Shown here: positions 1 through 8,254 of the stretch, in pieces
Layout: each line of letters opens with the position of its first letter
Numbering within the stretch: the stretch's first letter is position 1
Source: Cellulosimicrobium cellulans
GTDB taxonomy: Bacteria > Actinomycetota > Actinomycetes > Actinomycetales > Cellulomonadaceae
DNA length: 64,000 nt
Assembly (NCBI RefSeq): GCF_016907755.1
Contig: NZ_JAFBCN010000001.1
Coordinates: forward strand, 1,364,001-1,428,000
Direction: 5' to 3'
Notes under the pieces: model-generated
Told to the model about the DNA's origin: nothing
What the model saw: only the letters and a program-made list of their open reading frames with translations
Database searches by the model: none
Translations under genes and position numbers: made by a program

Positions 1-531
1 GACCTCCTGCGCTGGCTGTGCGGGCCGGTCGAGTCGGTCACCGCCCAGGCGGGGACGCTCGCGCGCGCGTCGCGCGCGGCGGACCCCGTGCCGGGCGCCG
101 ACGACGACACCGCCGAGGACACCACGGTCGCGACGCTGCGCCTCGCGTCGGGCGCGCTCGGCGTCGTCACGACGACGACGGCCACGCCCCCGGGGTTCCC
201 CGCCACCCTCGCGCTCCACGGGTCGCGCGGGTCGGTGGAGCTCGCGCAGGACGAGGTGCTCCGCTGGGACGTGCCGGGCGTCCCGGCGCCCACGTCGGGG
301 ACCTCGACGGGCGGCGCGGCCGACCCGCTCGCGATCGGTCACGCCGGTCACCGCGTGCAGTGGGAGCAGGTGCTCGCGGCCCTGGACGGCACGGCACCGC
401 CCCCGGTCGACGCCGCCGACGCGGTGGAGACGGTCCGGCTCCTGTGCGCGATCCGCGAGGCCGCCGCGACCGGCCGGGCCGTCCGCCCGGGCGACCTCGC
501 GGTGCGAGGGGCGGCGACACCGGCGCGGTGA
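1..531 (+). CDS. Gfo/Idh/MocA-family oxidoreductase, C-terminal part (5' end outside window)
   Basis: The frame is open from the first base and ends with TGA at 529-531, leaving about 176 residues. It reads like the substrate-binding C-terminal domain of an NAD(P)-dependent sugar dehydrogenase of the Gfo/Idh/MocA family: a strand-rich stretch (TVATLRLASGALGVVTTT), then LHGSRGSVELAQDEVLRWD, and a closing helix with LLCAIREAAATGRAV that is common at the end of this family. The NAD-binding Rossmann half lies outside the window, so cofactor and substrate cannot be judged. It runs in the same direction as uxuB but is separated from it by about 180 bp with its own operator-like sites. Two further Gfo/Idh genes lie within 12 kb, which suggests a sugar or sugar-acid catabolic region. 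Confidence 0.7.
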   Translation, partial: DLLRWLCGPVESVTAQAGTLARASRAADPVPGADDDTAEDTTVATLRLASGALGVVTTTTATPPGFPATLALHGSRGSVELAQDEVLRWDVPGVPAPTSGTSTGGAADPLAIGHAGHRVQWEQVLAALDGTAPPPVDAADAVETVRLLCAIREAAATGRAVRPGDLAVRGAATPAR

Positions 532-567
532 CGCCGTCCGCACGCCCACGATCGCCGCACTCGGGTC

Positions 568-638
568 TGCGAACGTTTGCACTCCCCACCCTCCGTGACT
601 CATAGACACCAGTGATCCTATGGATACAATCGTTCGCA
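568..638 (+). promoter_or_regulatory. Operator-like repeats upstream of uxuB
   Basis: The 14-mer TGCGAACGTTTGCA at 568-581 is a near-perfect palindrome with one mismatched pair. Its half-site recurs inverted as GTTCGCA at 632-638. Between them ATCC-TAT-GGAT (615-625) is a second short inverted repeat of the kind bound by GntR- or LacI-type regulators. The location in the 180-bp gap in front of uxuB-uxuA suggests control of that operon. The binding protein is unknown. Confidence 0.4.
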
Positions 639-711
639 CAACCGTTTCGGGGCCCAGCCCCCAGAGAACCGCCGGCGACCCCGTCGCCGACCGACACCCG
701 CAGGAGGTCGC

Positions 712-2349
712 GTGACCGCCCCGACCGACGTCCCGAGCCGACCCGGCCCGACGTCATCCCCCGCGACGCCGGCCGACGCCGCACGGTCGGCGCGACCGCG
801 CCTGCGCCGCGACGCCCACCCCGCGTTCCCGCCGGCGCCCGTCCGCCCGACGCAGGTCGGGATCGTCCACCTCGGGATCGGCGCGTTCCACCGTGCGCAC
901 CAGGCTGTCGTCACCGAGGACGCCGCGCGCGCCACGGGCGAGACGCGCTGGGGCATCCTCGGCGTGACGCAGCGCTCCGCGTCGGTGCGCGACCAGCTCC
1001 GTCCGCAGGGCGGGGTCTACACCGTGCTGACGGTCGGGCCCGACGGGGCGTCCCCGCGCGTCGTGGGGTCGGTGACCGACGTCGCGTGGCCGGCCGAGGA
1101 GACGGCGCGCGTCCTCGCGGCGCTCGCCGCGCCGACGACGCACGTCGTGACGCTCACCGTCACCGAGAAGGGGTACGCGCGTCGCGCCGACGGGCACCTC
1201 GACGTCGACGCCGTCGCGGGCGACCTCGACCTGCTGCGCCGCGAGGAGGCGGCCACGGGCTCTCCGGGCGCGGACGCGCCGGCCGCGGGCCTCCCGGCCG
1301 GCGCGGAGGACGTCGCCGACGCCGACGCGGCGACCAGCGCCGTCGGGCTCCTCGTGCGCGGCCTCGCGGCACGCCGTCGGGCCGGGGGAGCGCCCCTGAC
1401 CGTGCTGAGCTGCGACAACCTCGCCGACAACGGGCACGTGCTCGCGCGGCTCGTGAGCGAGGCGGTCGACGCCGCGCTCCCGGGCGCCGAGGGTGACGCG
1501 CTGCGCGCCTGGCTCGCCGCGTCGGTGACCTTCCCGTGCAGCATGGTCGACCGCATCGTGCCCGCGACCACGCCCGCGCAGCGCGACGAGGTCGAGACGC
1601 TGCTCGGCGCGCGCGACGAGGGCCTGGTGGTGGCGGAGCCGTTCCTGCAGTGGGTGATCGAGGACCGCTTCGCCGGGCCGCGCCCTGCGTGGGAGCGGGG
1701 CGGGGCGACCCTCACGAGCGACGTCGCGCCGTACGAGCGCGCGAAGCTGCGCCTGCTCAACGGCGCGCACTCCTATCTCGCCTATGCGGGCTCGCTCGCC
1801 GGGCACGCGACGATCGCCGCGGCCGTCGCCGACCCGGCGCTCGCCGCAGGTGCGCGGGCCCTGCAGGCCGACGCGCTCGCGACGCTGGACGCGCCCGACG
1901 GCGTCGACCTCGCCGCGTACGCCGAGACGCTGATCGCGCGGTTCGCCAACCCCGCGACCGGGCACACGACGCGCCAGGTCGCGATGGACGGGACGCAGAA
2001 GATCCCGTTCCGCTGGGGCGCGACGCTCGCCGACCTCCTCGCCGCGCGCCCGGACGCCCCGGCGCCGCAGGGCGTCGTGGCGGCGCTCGCCGCGTGGGCC
2101 GGGTACGTCGTCGCGGAGGCCCGGGCGGGGCGCACGGTGGACGACCCGCGCGGCGACGAGCTGCGCGCGGTCGTCGGGAGTTCCCCCGACGACGCCACGG
2201 CCGTCCGCGCGCTCGTCCTCCTCCCCGGCCTGCTGCCCGGGGTCCCGGACGGGCGGCTGGACGAGGTTGCCGACGGTGCCGTCGCCGCGGTCGTCGGCGC
2301 GAGCGCGACCGGCACGACCGGCACGACGAACGAGGAGGCTGCGCCGTGA
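712..2349 (+). CDS. uxuB: Mannitol dehydrogenase-family oxidoreductase, probable D-fructuronate reductase (mannonate oxidoreductase)
   Basis: This is a 545-residue member of the polyol-specific long-chain dehydrogenase/reductase family. It has the N-terminal nucleotide-binding motif GIGAFHRAHQ (about residues 55-65), the family motif SCDNLADNG (about 230), and the catalytic block KLRLLNGAHSYLAYAG (about 344-359), whose lysine and histidine are the family's active-site residues. Members use fructuronate, tagaturonate or mannitol; the stop codon overlaps the start of mannonate dehydratase, so NADH-dependent interconversion of fructuronate and mannonate is the best reading. The GTG start at 712 follows a strong AGGAGG at 702-707. 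The extra roughly 45 N-terminal residues are low-complexity and could be partly untranslated if a later start is used. Tagaturonate reductase is the main alternative, because altronate dehydratase also lies nearby. Confidence 0.82.
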   Translation: MTAPTDVPSRPGPTSSPATPADAARSARPRLRRDAHPAFPPAPVRPTQVGIVHLGIGAFHRAHQAVVTEDAARATGETRWGILGVTQRSASVRDQLRPQGGVYTVLTVGPDGASPRVVGSVTDVAWPAEETARVLAALAAPTTHVVTLTVTEKGYARRADGHLDVDAVAGDLDLLRREEAATGSPGADAPAAGLPAGAEDVADADAATSAVGLLVRGLAARRRAGGAPLTVLSCDNLADNGHVLARLVSEAVDAALPGAEGDALRAWLAASVTFPCSMVDRIVPATTPAQRDEVETLLGARDEGLVVAEPFLQWVIEDRFAGPRPAWERGGATLTSDVAPYERAKLRLLNGAHSYLAYAGSLAGHATIAAAVADPALAAGARALQADALATLDAPDGVDLAAYAETLIARFANPATGHTTRQVAMDGTQKIPFRWGATLADLLAARPDAPAPQGVVAALAAWAGYVVAEARAGRTVDDPRGDELRAVVGSSPDDATAVRALVLLPGLLPGVPDGRLDEVADGAVAAVVGASATGTTGTTNEEAAP

Positions 2350-3467
2350 AGATGGGGTTCCGCTGGTACGGGGAGGGGAACGACACGGTCACGCTCGACC
2401 ACGTGCGCCAGGTCCCCGGTGTGGAGACGATCGTGTGGAGCCTGCACGACAAGCAGGCGGGCGAGGTGTGGGAGCAGGCGGAGATCGACGCCGAGGTCGC
2501 CAAGATCACCGGCCTGAGCGACGAGGCCCGCGCGCGCGGGATCACGCGGACGTTCGACGCCGAGGTGGTCGAGTCGGTCAACGTGCACGAGTCGATCAAG
2601 CTCGGCAGGACCGTCCTGGGGCGCAGCCGCGACGAGGCGATCGAGAACTACGTGACGACGATCCGCCGGCTGGGCCGGGCCGGGGTGAAGGTCGTCTGCT
2701 ACAACTTCATGCCGGTCTTCGACTGGCTGCGCACCGACCTGTGGCACCCGCTGCCCGACGGCTCGACCGCGCTGTTCTTCGAGCGCGCCGTCGTGGACGC
2801 GATGTCGCCGCAGAGCCTCATCGCGGACATGGAGGCGAACACGCACGGGCTCACGCTGCCCGGCTGGGAGCCCGAGCGGCTCGCGAGCTTCGCCGAGCTC
2901 GACGCGGCGTACGAGGGCGTGACGCGCGAGGACATGTACGCCCACTACCGGTACTTCCTCGACGCGGTGATCCCCGCGTGCGAGGAGGCGGACGTCAAGC
3001 TCGGCGTGCACCCCGACGATCCGCCCTACGACGTCTTCGGCTGGCCGCGCGTCGTGTCGACCAAGGACGACCTGGCGCGCGTGCTGTCCCTGCACGACAG
3101 CCCGTACCACGGCCTGACCCTGTGCCTCGGCAGCTTCTCCGCGAACCCCGGGCAGGACGCGGTCGACGCCGTGCGCACGTTCATGGACCGCATCCACTTC
3201 ACCCACGTGCGCAACATCAAGCACCTGGGGAACGGCGACTTCACCGAGGTCGCGCACCGCGCGTGCGAGGGCAGCGTCGACACGACCGGCATCATGAAGG
3301 CGTACGCCGAGGCCGGATACCAGGGCTACGTGCGCCCCGACCACGGCCGGCACCTGTGGGACGAGAACACGACCAACAAGCCCCGCCCCGGCTACGGCCT
3401 GTACGACCGCGCGCTCGGCATCCAGTACCTGCTCGGCGCGTGGGACGCGTTCCGCTACGACGCCTGA
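2346..3467 (+). CDS. uxuA: Mannonate dehydratase
   Basis: It dehydrates D-mannonate to 2-keto-3-deoxy-D-gluconate, the step after fructuronate reductase in glucuronate breakdown. The 373-residue product matches the UxuA TIM-barrel family along its length: MGFRWYGEGNDTVTLDHVRQ at the start, VCYNFMPVFDW, GVHPDDPP, LCLGSFS, THVRNIKHL and RPDHGRH, which include the Cys, His and Asp residues that hold the metal. Start GTG at 2346 overlaps the uxuB stop (GTGA), which points to translational coupling; ATG at 2352 is an alternative start two codons later. The gene ends the operon, and the next gene is convergent. Confidence 0.93.
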   Translation: MKMGFRWYGEGNDTVTLDHVRQVPGVETIVWSLHDKQAGEVWEQAEIDAEVAKITGLSDEARARGITRTFDAEVVESVNVHESIKLGRTVLGRSRDEAIENYVTTIRRLGRAGVKVVCYNFMPVFDWLRTDLWHPLPDGSTALFFERAVVDAMSPQSLIADMEANTHGLTLPGWEPERLASFAELDAAYEGVTREDMYAHYRYFLDAVIPACEEADVKLGVHPDDPPYDVFGWPRVVSTKDDLARVLSLHDSPYHGLTLCLGSFSANPGQDAVDAVRTFMDRIHFTHVRNIKHLGNGDFTEVAHRACEGSVDTTGIMKAYAEAGYQGYVRPDHGRHLWDENTTNKPRPGYGLYDRALGIQYLLGAWDAFRYDA

Positions 3468-3494
3468 CGGCTGGCCGCTGCCCGGGGGTGCGGG

Positions 3495-3914
3495 CTACGC
3501 GTCCCCAGCGGCGGCCTTCGCGTCGCCCCAGCCGTACCAGCGCTCGACCGCGATCCACGCGCTGACGCGCGGGCTGTGCCGGTTCGCGTACTCGTGCCCC
3601 GTGTAGTGGCGGGAGATCCGGTCGATGTCGGCCAGGCCCTCGTCCGCGCGCAGCTCGACGACGCGGCCGATGAGCGTCACGTGCGTGTACCAGTTCTCGT
3701 CGAGCACGGTGAGCGAGACGCGCGGGTCGTTCCGCAGGTGCTGGAGCCGCACGCGCGACTCGTCGAGGTTGACGAGCACGCGGCCGTCGTCCTCCCAGAC
3801 GTACCAGGTCGCCGCGGTGACGGGCGCGCCGTCGGACCGCACGGTCGCCATGACGGCGGCGTTCGGGCGGCGCAGCAGCTCGACGAGACGGGACGGCAGC
3901 GGGGGTCGGGACAC
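3495..3914 (-). CDS. PPOX-class F420/FMN-dependent oxidoreductase (split beta-barrel)
   Basis: This is a 139-residue protein of the pyridoxamine 5'-phosphate oxidase-like fold, in the actinobacterial subgroup that often uses the deazaflavin F420. Recognisable blocks are AVMATVRSDGAPVTAATWYVWEDD near the start, RVRLQHLRNDPRVSLTVLD in the middle (cofactor phosphate-binding region), and RISRHYTGHEYANR near residue 100. The GTG start at 3914 has GGAGGT about ten bases upstream. The substrate cannot be predicted. It is convergent with uxuA and separated by 60 bp from the end of the Gfo/Idh gene on its other side, so it is probably its own unit. Confidence 0.8.
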   Translation of the reverse strand: MSRPPLPSRLVELLRRPNAAVMATVRSDGAPVTAATWYVWEDDGRVLVNLDESRVRLQHLRNDPRVSLTVLDENWYTHVTLIGRVVELRADEGLADIDRISRHYTGHEYANRHSPRVSAWIAVERWYGWGDAKAAAGDA

Positions 3915-3973
3915 GACGGCACCTCCGGGCGCGGGACGGCGGGACGTCCCGACGCTACGTCACCCGAGGAGCG

Positions 3974-5113
3974 TCAGCGCGCCCAGGGCGCGCCGAGCTC
4001 GGTGAACGTCCGGGCCGTGCGCGCGGCCTCCTCGCACCAGCGCGCGACGTCGTCGACGACGGGACGCCGGTCGTCGCCCTCGCCCGTCCACGTCACGGCC
4101 GCCGGGTCGAGCGGGCGAGGGTCCGCCGCCCTCCGCACGGCTTCCACGACGCGCATGAACGCGCCGGTGTCGCGCACGTCGCACGCGAGCCGCCGCTCGG
4201 GGTCGCGCCGGGCGGCGAGGAGGTCCTCCAGGAGCCCGGTGCGTCCGTACGTCTTCTCGACCTGGGCACGGGGTGAGCGCAGCAGGACGCGGTCGTGCTC
4301 GTACTCGAGCGTGATGTCGCCGTCCGTGCCCAGCACGAGCGCGCGCGCCGGGGTGCGCTCGGGGGCGCAGAGCGTGAGGCCGAACCCGTAGGGCAGGCCG
4401 TCGCGCGCGACGACGCGCAGCGACGACGTGTCGTCCGCCTCGATCGGGTTGGCGCGCCAGAGGTCGGTGACGACGTGCGCGACGTCCTCGGCGGTGCGGG
4501 CGCCGCCGATGCGGAGCGCGGTCGCGACCGCGTGGGCGAGGGGGTTGGTGACGACCCCGTCCACGACGTCGCGCCCGTCGAGCCGGCGTCGACCCGCCCA
4601 CGGGGCGCGGCGCCAGTAGCCGGCGGTCCGCACCCACGTGCCGACGGCGCCGATGCCCACGACGTCGCCGATCTCGCCGTCCGCGACGAGCTCGGCGACC
4701 GCGTCGACCGCGTGCGAGCCGAAGGTCTGGAAGCCCACCTGGCACCGGCGGCCCGTGCGCTCGGCCACCTCGACCAGCGCGAGGTGCTCCGCGAGCGACG
4801 CGGCGGTCGGCTTCTCGAGCAGGACGTCGACGCCCGCCTCCATCGCGGCGCGCGCGAGCGGGAGGTGGGTCGGGATCGGGGTCGAGATCACGACGACCTC
4901 GGGGCGGACGGCCGCGTCGGACGACGAGAGCAGGTCGCCCAGCGTGGGGAACCAGGGCGCGGGGGCGTCGTCGGGGCGACGCGGGTCGACGACCGCGCTC
5001 AGCCGGACGCGGCCCTGCTCCGCGAGCGCGGCGACCGTGCGCAGGTGGGACCCGCCGTGCCCGTGCACCCCGACGACCGCGACCGGGACGGCGGCCCGCG
5101 GGACGTCGCTCAC
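3974..5113 (-). CDS. Gfo/Idh/MocA-family oxidoreductase
   Basis: This 379-residue NAD(P)-dependent dehydrogenase has a Rossmann start (VAVVGVHGHGGSHL), the family signature near residue 97 (DVLLEKPTAASLAEH, holding the EKP lysine), and a C-terminal sheet domain with VVDGVVTNPLAHAVATALRIGG, where the active-site His is expected. GTG at 5113 overlaps the TGA of the upstream LacI-PmoA gene by four bases (GTGA), so the two are co-transcribed and probably translationally coupled. The GVHGHGGSHL loop is less typical than GxGxxG. The substrate is unknown; its partner suggests it acts on the compound sensed or bound by the PmoA-like domain. Confidence 0.82.
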   Translation of the reverse strand: MSDVPRAAVPVAVVGVHGHGGSHLRTVAALAEQGRVRLSAVVDPRRPDDAPAPWFPTLGDLLSSSDAAVRPEVVVISTPIPTHLPLARAAMEAGVDVLLEKPTAASLAEHLALVEVAERTGRRCQVGFQTFGSHAVDAVAELVADGEIGDVVGIGAVGTWVRTAGYWRRAPWAGRRRLDGRDVVDGVVTNPLAHAVATALRIGGARTAEDVAHVVTDLWRANPIEADDTSSLRVVARDGLPYGFGLTLCAPERTPARALVLGTDGDITLEYEHDRVLLRSPRAQVEKTYGRTGLLEDLLAARRDPERRLACDVRDTGAFMRVVEAVRRAADPRPLDPAAVTWTGEGDDRRPVVDDVARWCEEAARTARTFTELGAPWAR

Positions 5114-7089
5114 CGGACGCGCTCCGCGAGCGCCGCGGCCTCGTCGAGGTCGAGCCCGCGGTCGACGAGCACGGCGCGCGCGCCCGTCTCGACCGTGCCG
5201 CCCGCCGGGATGGTCCGGGGCGCGTCCCAGGCCAGGGCCGGGCCGGCCCCGGGGTACTCGGACGCGCGGAGGAACCACGGCACCGTCTCGCCCTGCTGGA
5301 CCAGGAGCAGCGTCGTCGTGTGGGAGGGGTGCTCCTGCACGAACGCGACCCACGGCGAGGTGCTGCCGTGAGCGCTCTCCTCGCCGTGCCCGTACGCGCT
5401 GAGCACGCTCGTCGAGGTCGCCGTGCGCAGGCGCCAGAAGAAGCCGCCGTACCCGGCCCCGGGCCGGCCGTTGGTCGCGGGAGACCCGATGACGAGCGCC
5501 CCGCGCTCGGCGCGCAGGGTCGAGCGCCAGTCGAGGACCCAGGTCTCGTCGTCGAGCACCCACGCGTCGAGGCGGCGGTCCTCCTCGAGCTGGGGGACGC
5601 CCTGCTCGTCGTGCCAGCGGACGCCGTCGTGCAGGAGGTGCTGCTCCACGGGGTCGACGGCGAGCGCGTGGCTCACCTGGCGGCCGTGGTTGGGCAGGAG
5701 CGTCGGGCCGACGTCGGCGACGAACGTGCGGCCGCCCCAGTAGGAGGTGCCGTTGACGTCGGCGACGGCCATGGAGGCGCCGTAGTGGTGCCGGTGGTCG
5801 ACCGGCCCGGCGTCGGTGAGGGGGACGCCCGCGAGGGTGTGGACGGGGTGCAGGTAGGAGCGCGGCGCGTGCACGGCGGGGATGCGGTCGCCCTGCTGGT
5901 AGCGGGCCAGGCGCAGGTCGCCGGCGCGCAGGACGACGGCCTCGCCGTCCGGGGTCCAGCGGACCTCGCGCGGCACGGGCTGGTCCGCCGGCCCGGCTCC
6001 GGCGCTCTCGACGACGACCGCGCCGGCAGGCTCGGCGGCCGGGGCGACGCGGGCCCGAGCGACCTGGCGCGGGACGGGTCCCGTCGTCGCGCGGACCTCG
6101 AGCCGGGGCTCGAACCGCGTGGTGCGGGACGCGGGCACGGTGTCGTCGATGAGCGCGGAGAGCTCCTTCCACGCGTGGCGACCGAGCTCGGCCTGCGGCA
6201 CGGCGACCGTCGTGAGCGACGGCGTCGCGAAGCGCGCGAGGTCGATGTCGTCGAAGCCGACGACCGACATGTCCTTGGGCACGGCGACGCCGGCCTCGTT
6301 GAGCCCGGCGAGCAGGCCGAACGCGACGAGGTCGTTGAACGCGACGACGGCGGTCGGGCGGGCGGTGAGGACCTCGTCGACGGCGGCGTGCCCGGCGGCG
6401 ATGTCGGGCCCCGCGGGGAGCTCGACGAGCTCGAGGTCCGGCGTGCGGTCGAGCACGCGCCGCAGCCCGGTGCGCCGGAGCGCGTCCGAGGCGCTGCCGG
6501 GCGGGCCGGCGAGGTAGGCGACCCGACGGTGGCCGAGGGAGAGCAGGTGCTCGAGCACCTGGGCCGCGGCGTCGGCGTAGTCGACGACGAGCGACGGCAC
6601 GGCCGCCTCGCCCGTGGGCGCGAGCTCGCGGTTGACGAGCACGACGGGCGCGACGTCGGGGACGAGGCGCGCGAGCTCGGTCGCGGGCATGCGCGGGGAG
6701 ACGAGCACGAGGGCGTCGCAGCGCAGCCGCGCCTCGAGCGCGATCGCGGCCTCCTCGGTGGGGTCCTCGGCCGTGTCCGCGACGAGGACGCGGTACCCGG
6801 CCGGGGCGGCCGCGGAGGTCACCCCGCGCAGGATCTGCTGGAAGACCGGGTTGCCCAGGTCCGGGACGACGAGCGCGACCGTGTTGGTCCGTCCGAGCGA
6901 CAGGCTCCGCGCGACGTTGCTCGGCCGGTAGCTCAGGTCCTCCGCGGCCTGGCGGACGCGCGCGCTGATCTCCGGGTCGACCGTCGCGCGGCCGTTCATG
7001 ACGCGCGACACCGTCGCCCGGGAGACGCCCGCGGCGGTCGCGACGTCCGCGATCGTCACCCCGCCTCGCCGTGTGCTCACGCTTGCCAT
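5110..7089 (-). CDS. LacI-family repressor fused to a C-terminal PmoA-like (DUF6807) domain
   Basis: At 659 residues this is about twice the length of a LacI repressor. Residues about 10-60 are a classic LacI helix-turn-helix (TIADVATAAGVSRATVSRVM, then YRPSNVARSL). Residues 65-345 are the periplasmic-binding-protein-like effector domain (VALVVPDLGNPVFQQILRG; VVGFDDIDLARFATPSLTTV). After a linker rich in Ala and Pro, about residues 390-659 form a second domain with YLHPVHTLAGVPLTDAGPVDHRHHYG, GPTLLPNHGRQ, WVLDWRSTLRAE, SPATNGRPGAGYGGFFWRL and VPWFLRASEYPG. These are hallmarks of the PmoA/DUF6807 family, normally a stand-alone protein in sugar-catabolic loci and despite its name not linked to methane oxidation. 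ATG at 7089 is chosen; GTG at 7080 is an alternative. It is divergent from a sugar ABC operon and operonic with a Gfo/Idh gene. Confidence 0.85.
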   Translation of the reverse strand: MASVSTRRGGVTIADVATAAGVSRATVSRVMNGRATVDPEISARVRQAAEDLSYRPSNVARSLSLGRTNTVALVVPDLGNPVFQQILRGVTSAAAPAGYRVLVADTAEDPTEEAAIALEARLRCDALVLVSPRMPATELARLVPDVAPVVLVNRELAPTGEAAVPSLVVDYADAAAQVLEHLLSLGHRRVAYLAGPPGSASDALRRTGLRRVLDRTPDLELVELPAGPDIAAGHAAVDEVLTARPTAVVAFNDLVAFGLLAGLNEAGVAVPKDMSVVGFDDIDLARFATPSLTTVAVPQAELGRHAWKELSALIDDTVPASRTTRFEPRLEVRATTGPVPRQVARARVAPAAEPAGAVVVESAGAGPADQPVPREVRWTPDGEAVVLRAGDLRLARYQQGDRIPAVHAPRSYLHPVHTLAGVPLTDAGPVDHRHHYGASMAVADVNGTSYWGGRTFVADVGPTLLPNHGRQVSHALAVDPVEQHLLHDGVRWHDEQGVPQLEEDRRLDAWVLDDETWVLDWRSTLRAERGALVIGSPATNGRPGAGYGGFFWRLRTATSTSVLSAYGHGEESAHGSTSPWVAFVQEHPSHTTTLLLVQQGETVPWFLRASEYPGAGPALAWDAPRTIPAGGTVETGARAVLVDRGLDLDEAAALAERVR

Positions 7090-7197
7090 CGTTCTCCCTC
7101 GAGTCGTGGTCCGCGCGCTGCGGGCACGCACGGCAGCGTGGTGCCCGCGCTCCCCGGGGTCGGCCGGTGCTGCGCGATGACCTGACCGTACACCATG

Positions 7198-7246
7198 GGA
7201 AACCGGTTCCACATGTGCTACGGTCCTCACCCAGCAACCGGTTTCC
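7198..7246 (+). promoter_or_regulatory. Twin LacI-type operators (AACCGGTT) in the divergent promoter
   Basis: Two copies of the palindrome AACCGGTT lie at 7201-7208 and 7236-7243, with centres 35 bp apart. They are extended as GGAAACCGGTTCC and CAACCGGTTTCC, so the full half-site looks like GGAAACC. A central CG is typical of LacI-family operators. They sit between the LacI-PmoA gene and the divergent permease operon, and are the obvious sites for autoregulation and for control of the transporter. Confidence 0.6.
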
Positions 7247-7330
7247 CCGCGACGGGGGAACGCAGGACTACCGATCGACGACGACCGGAGGGTGACGGAT
7301 GACCGGCACGAGGTGCGAGGAGGGTCTCGC

Positions 7331-8254
7331 ATGGCGGTGACCGAGCTCGCGCGAGGGACCGCCGCGCGGCGGCCCGCACGCAAGAAGGGGGACGGTAGGG
7401 CGGCGGCGCTCTTCCTCGCCCCCTGGTTCGTGGGCCTCGCGCTCATCACGGCGGGACCCATGGTCGCGTCGCTGTACCTGTCCTTCACGGACTACAACCT
7501 GCTCCAGGCGCCGAGCTGGATCGGGTGGGACAACTACGAGCGGATGTTCGCCGACCCGCGGCTGCTCAACTCGCTCCAGGTGACGTTCACCTACGTGTTC
7601 GTCTCCGTGCCGCTCCAGCTCGCCGCGGCGCTCGGTCTGGCGCTCCTGCTCGACAAGGGCCTGCGCGGGCTCGCGGTCTACCGCTCGATCTACTACCTGC
7701 CCTCGCTGCTCGGCGGGAGCGTGGCGATCGCGATCCTGTGGCGTCAGGTCTTCGGCGCCGACGGGCTCATCAACCAGGTCCTCGCGCTCGTCGGGATCGA
7801 GGGGCAGGGCTGGGTCTCGCACCCGGACTACGCGCTGGGCACGCTCGTCGCCCTCAACGTGTGGACGTTCGGGGCACCGATGATCATCTTCCTCGCCGGG
7901 CTGCGCCAGATCCCGCGCATGTACTACGAGGCGGCCTCGATCGACGGCGCGGGCCGGTGGCGCCAGTTCCGCTCGATCACGGTGCCGATGCTCACGCCGA
8001 TCATCTTCTTCAACCTCGTGCTGCAGCTCATCAACGCGTTCCAGTCGTTCACGCAGGCGTTCGTCGTGAGCGGCGGGACCGGCGGGCCGGCGGACTCGAC
8101 GATGTTCTACACGCTCTACCTCTACCTCAAGGGCTTCGGCTCGCTCGAGATGGGCTACGCGTCGGCGATGGCCTGGTTCCTGCTCCTGATCATCGGCGGG
8201 ATGACGTTCGTCAACTTCCTCGCCTCGAAGTACTGGGTCTTCTACGATGACTGA
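7331..8254 (+). CDS. Sugar ABC transporter permease (MalF/UgpA type)
   Basis: This 307-residue inner-membrane subunit of a CUT1-type carbohydrate importer has six predicted membrane segments, starting with ALFLAPWFVGLALITAGPMV. It carries the cytoplasmic EAA loop (YYEAASIDGAGRWRQFRSIT) that contacts the ATPase. ATG at 7331 is preferred because GAGGAGG lies about eight bases upstream; an in-frame GTG at 7292 would add 13 residues. It opens the operon of two permeases, binding protein, Gfo/Idh and altronate dehydratase. No ATPase gene is present, so it probably uses a shared MsiK-type ATPase encoded elsewhere, which is usual for actinobacterial CUT1 systems. Confidence 0.88.
   Translation: MAVTELARGTAARRPARKKGDGRAAALFLAPWFVGLALITAGPMVASLYLSFTDYNLLQAPSWIGWDNYERMFADPRLLNSLQVTFTYVFVSVPLQLAAALGLALLLDKGLRGLAVYRSIYYLPSLLGGSVAIAILWRQVFGADGLINQVLALVGIEGQGWVSHPDYALGTLVALNVWTFGAPMIIFLAGLRQIPRMYYEAASIDGAGRWRQFRSITVPMLTPIIFFNLVLQLINAFQSFTQAFVVSGGTGGPADSTMFYTLYLYLKGFGSLEMGYASAMAWFLLLIIGGMTFVNFLASKYWVFYDD

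Noticed and set aside
5110-6000. Methane monooxygenase subunit, suggested by the name PmoA of the C-terminal domain
   Set aside because: There are no membrane helices or copper-site pattern, and the domain is fused to a sugar-type repressor. The name is a historical misnomer for this soluble family.
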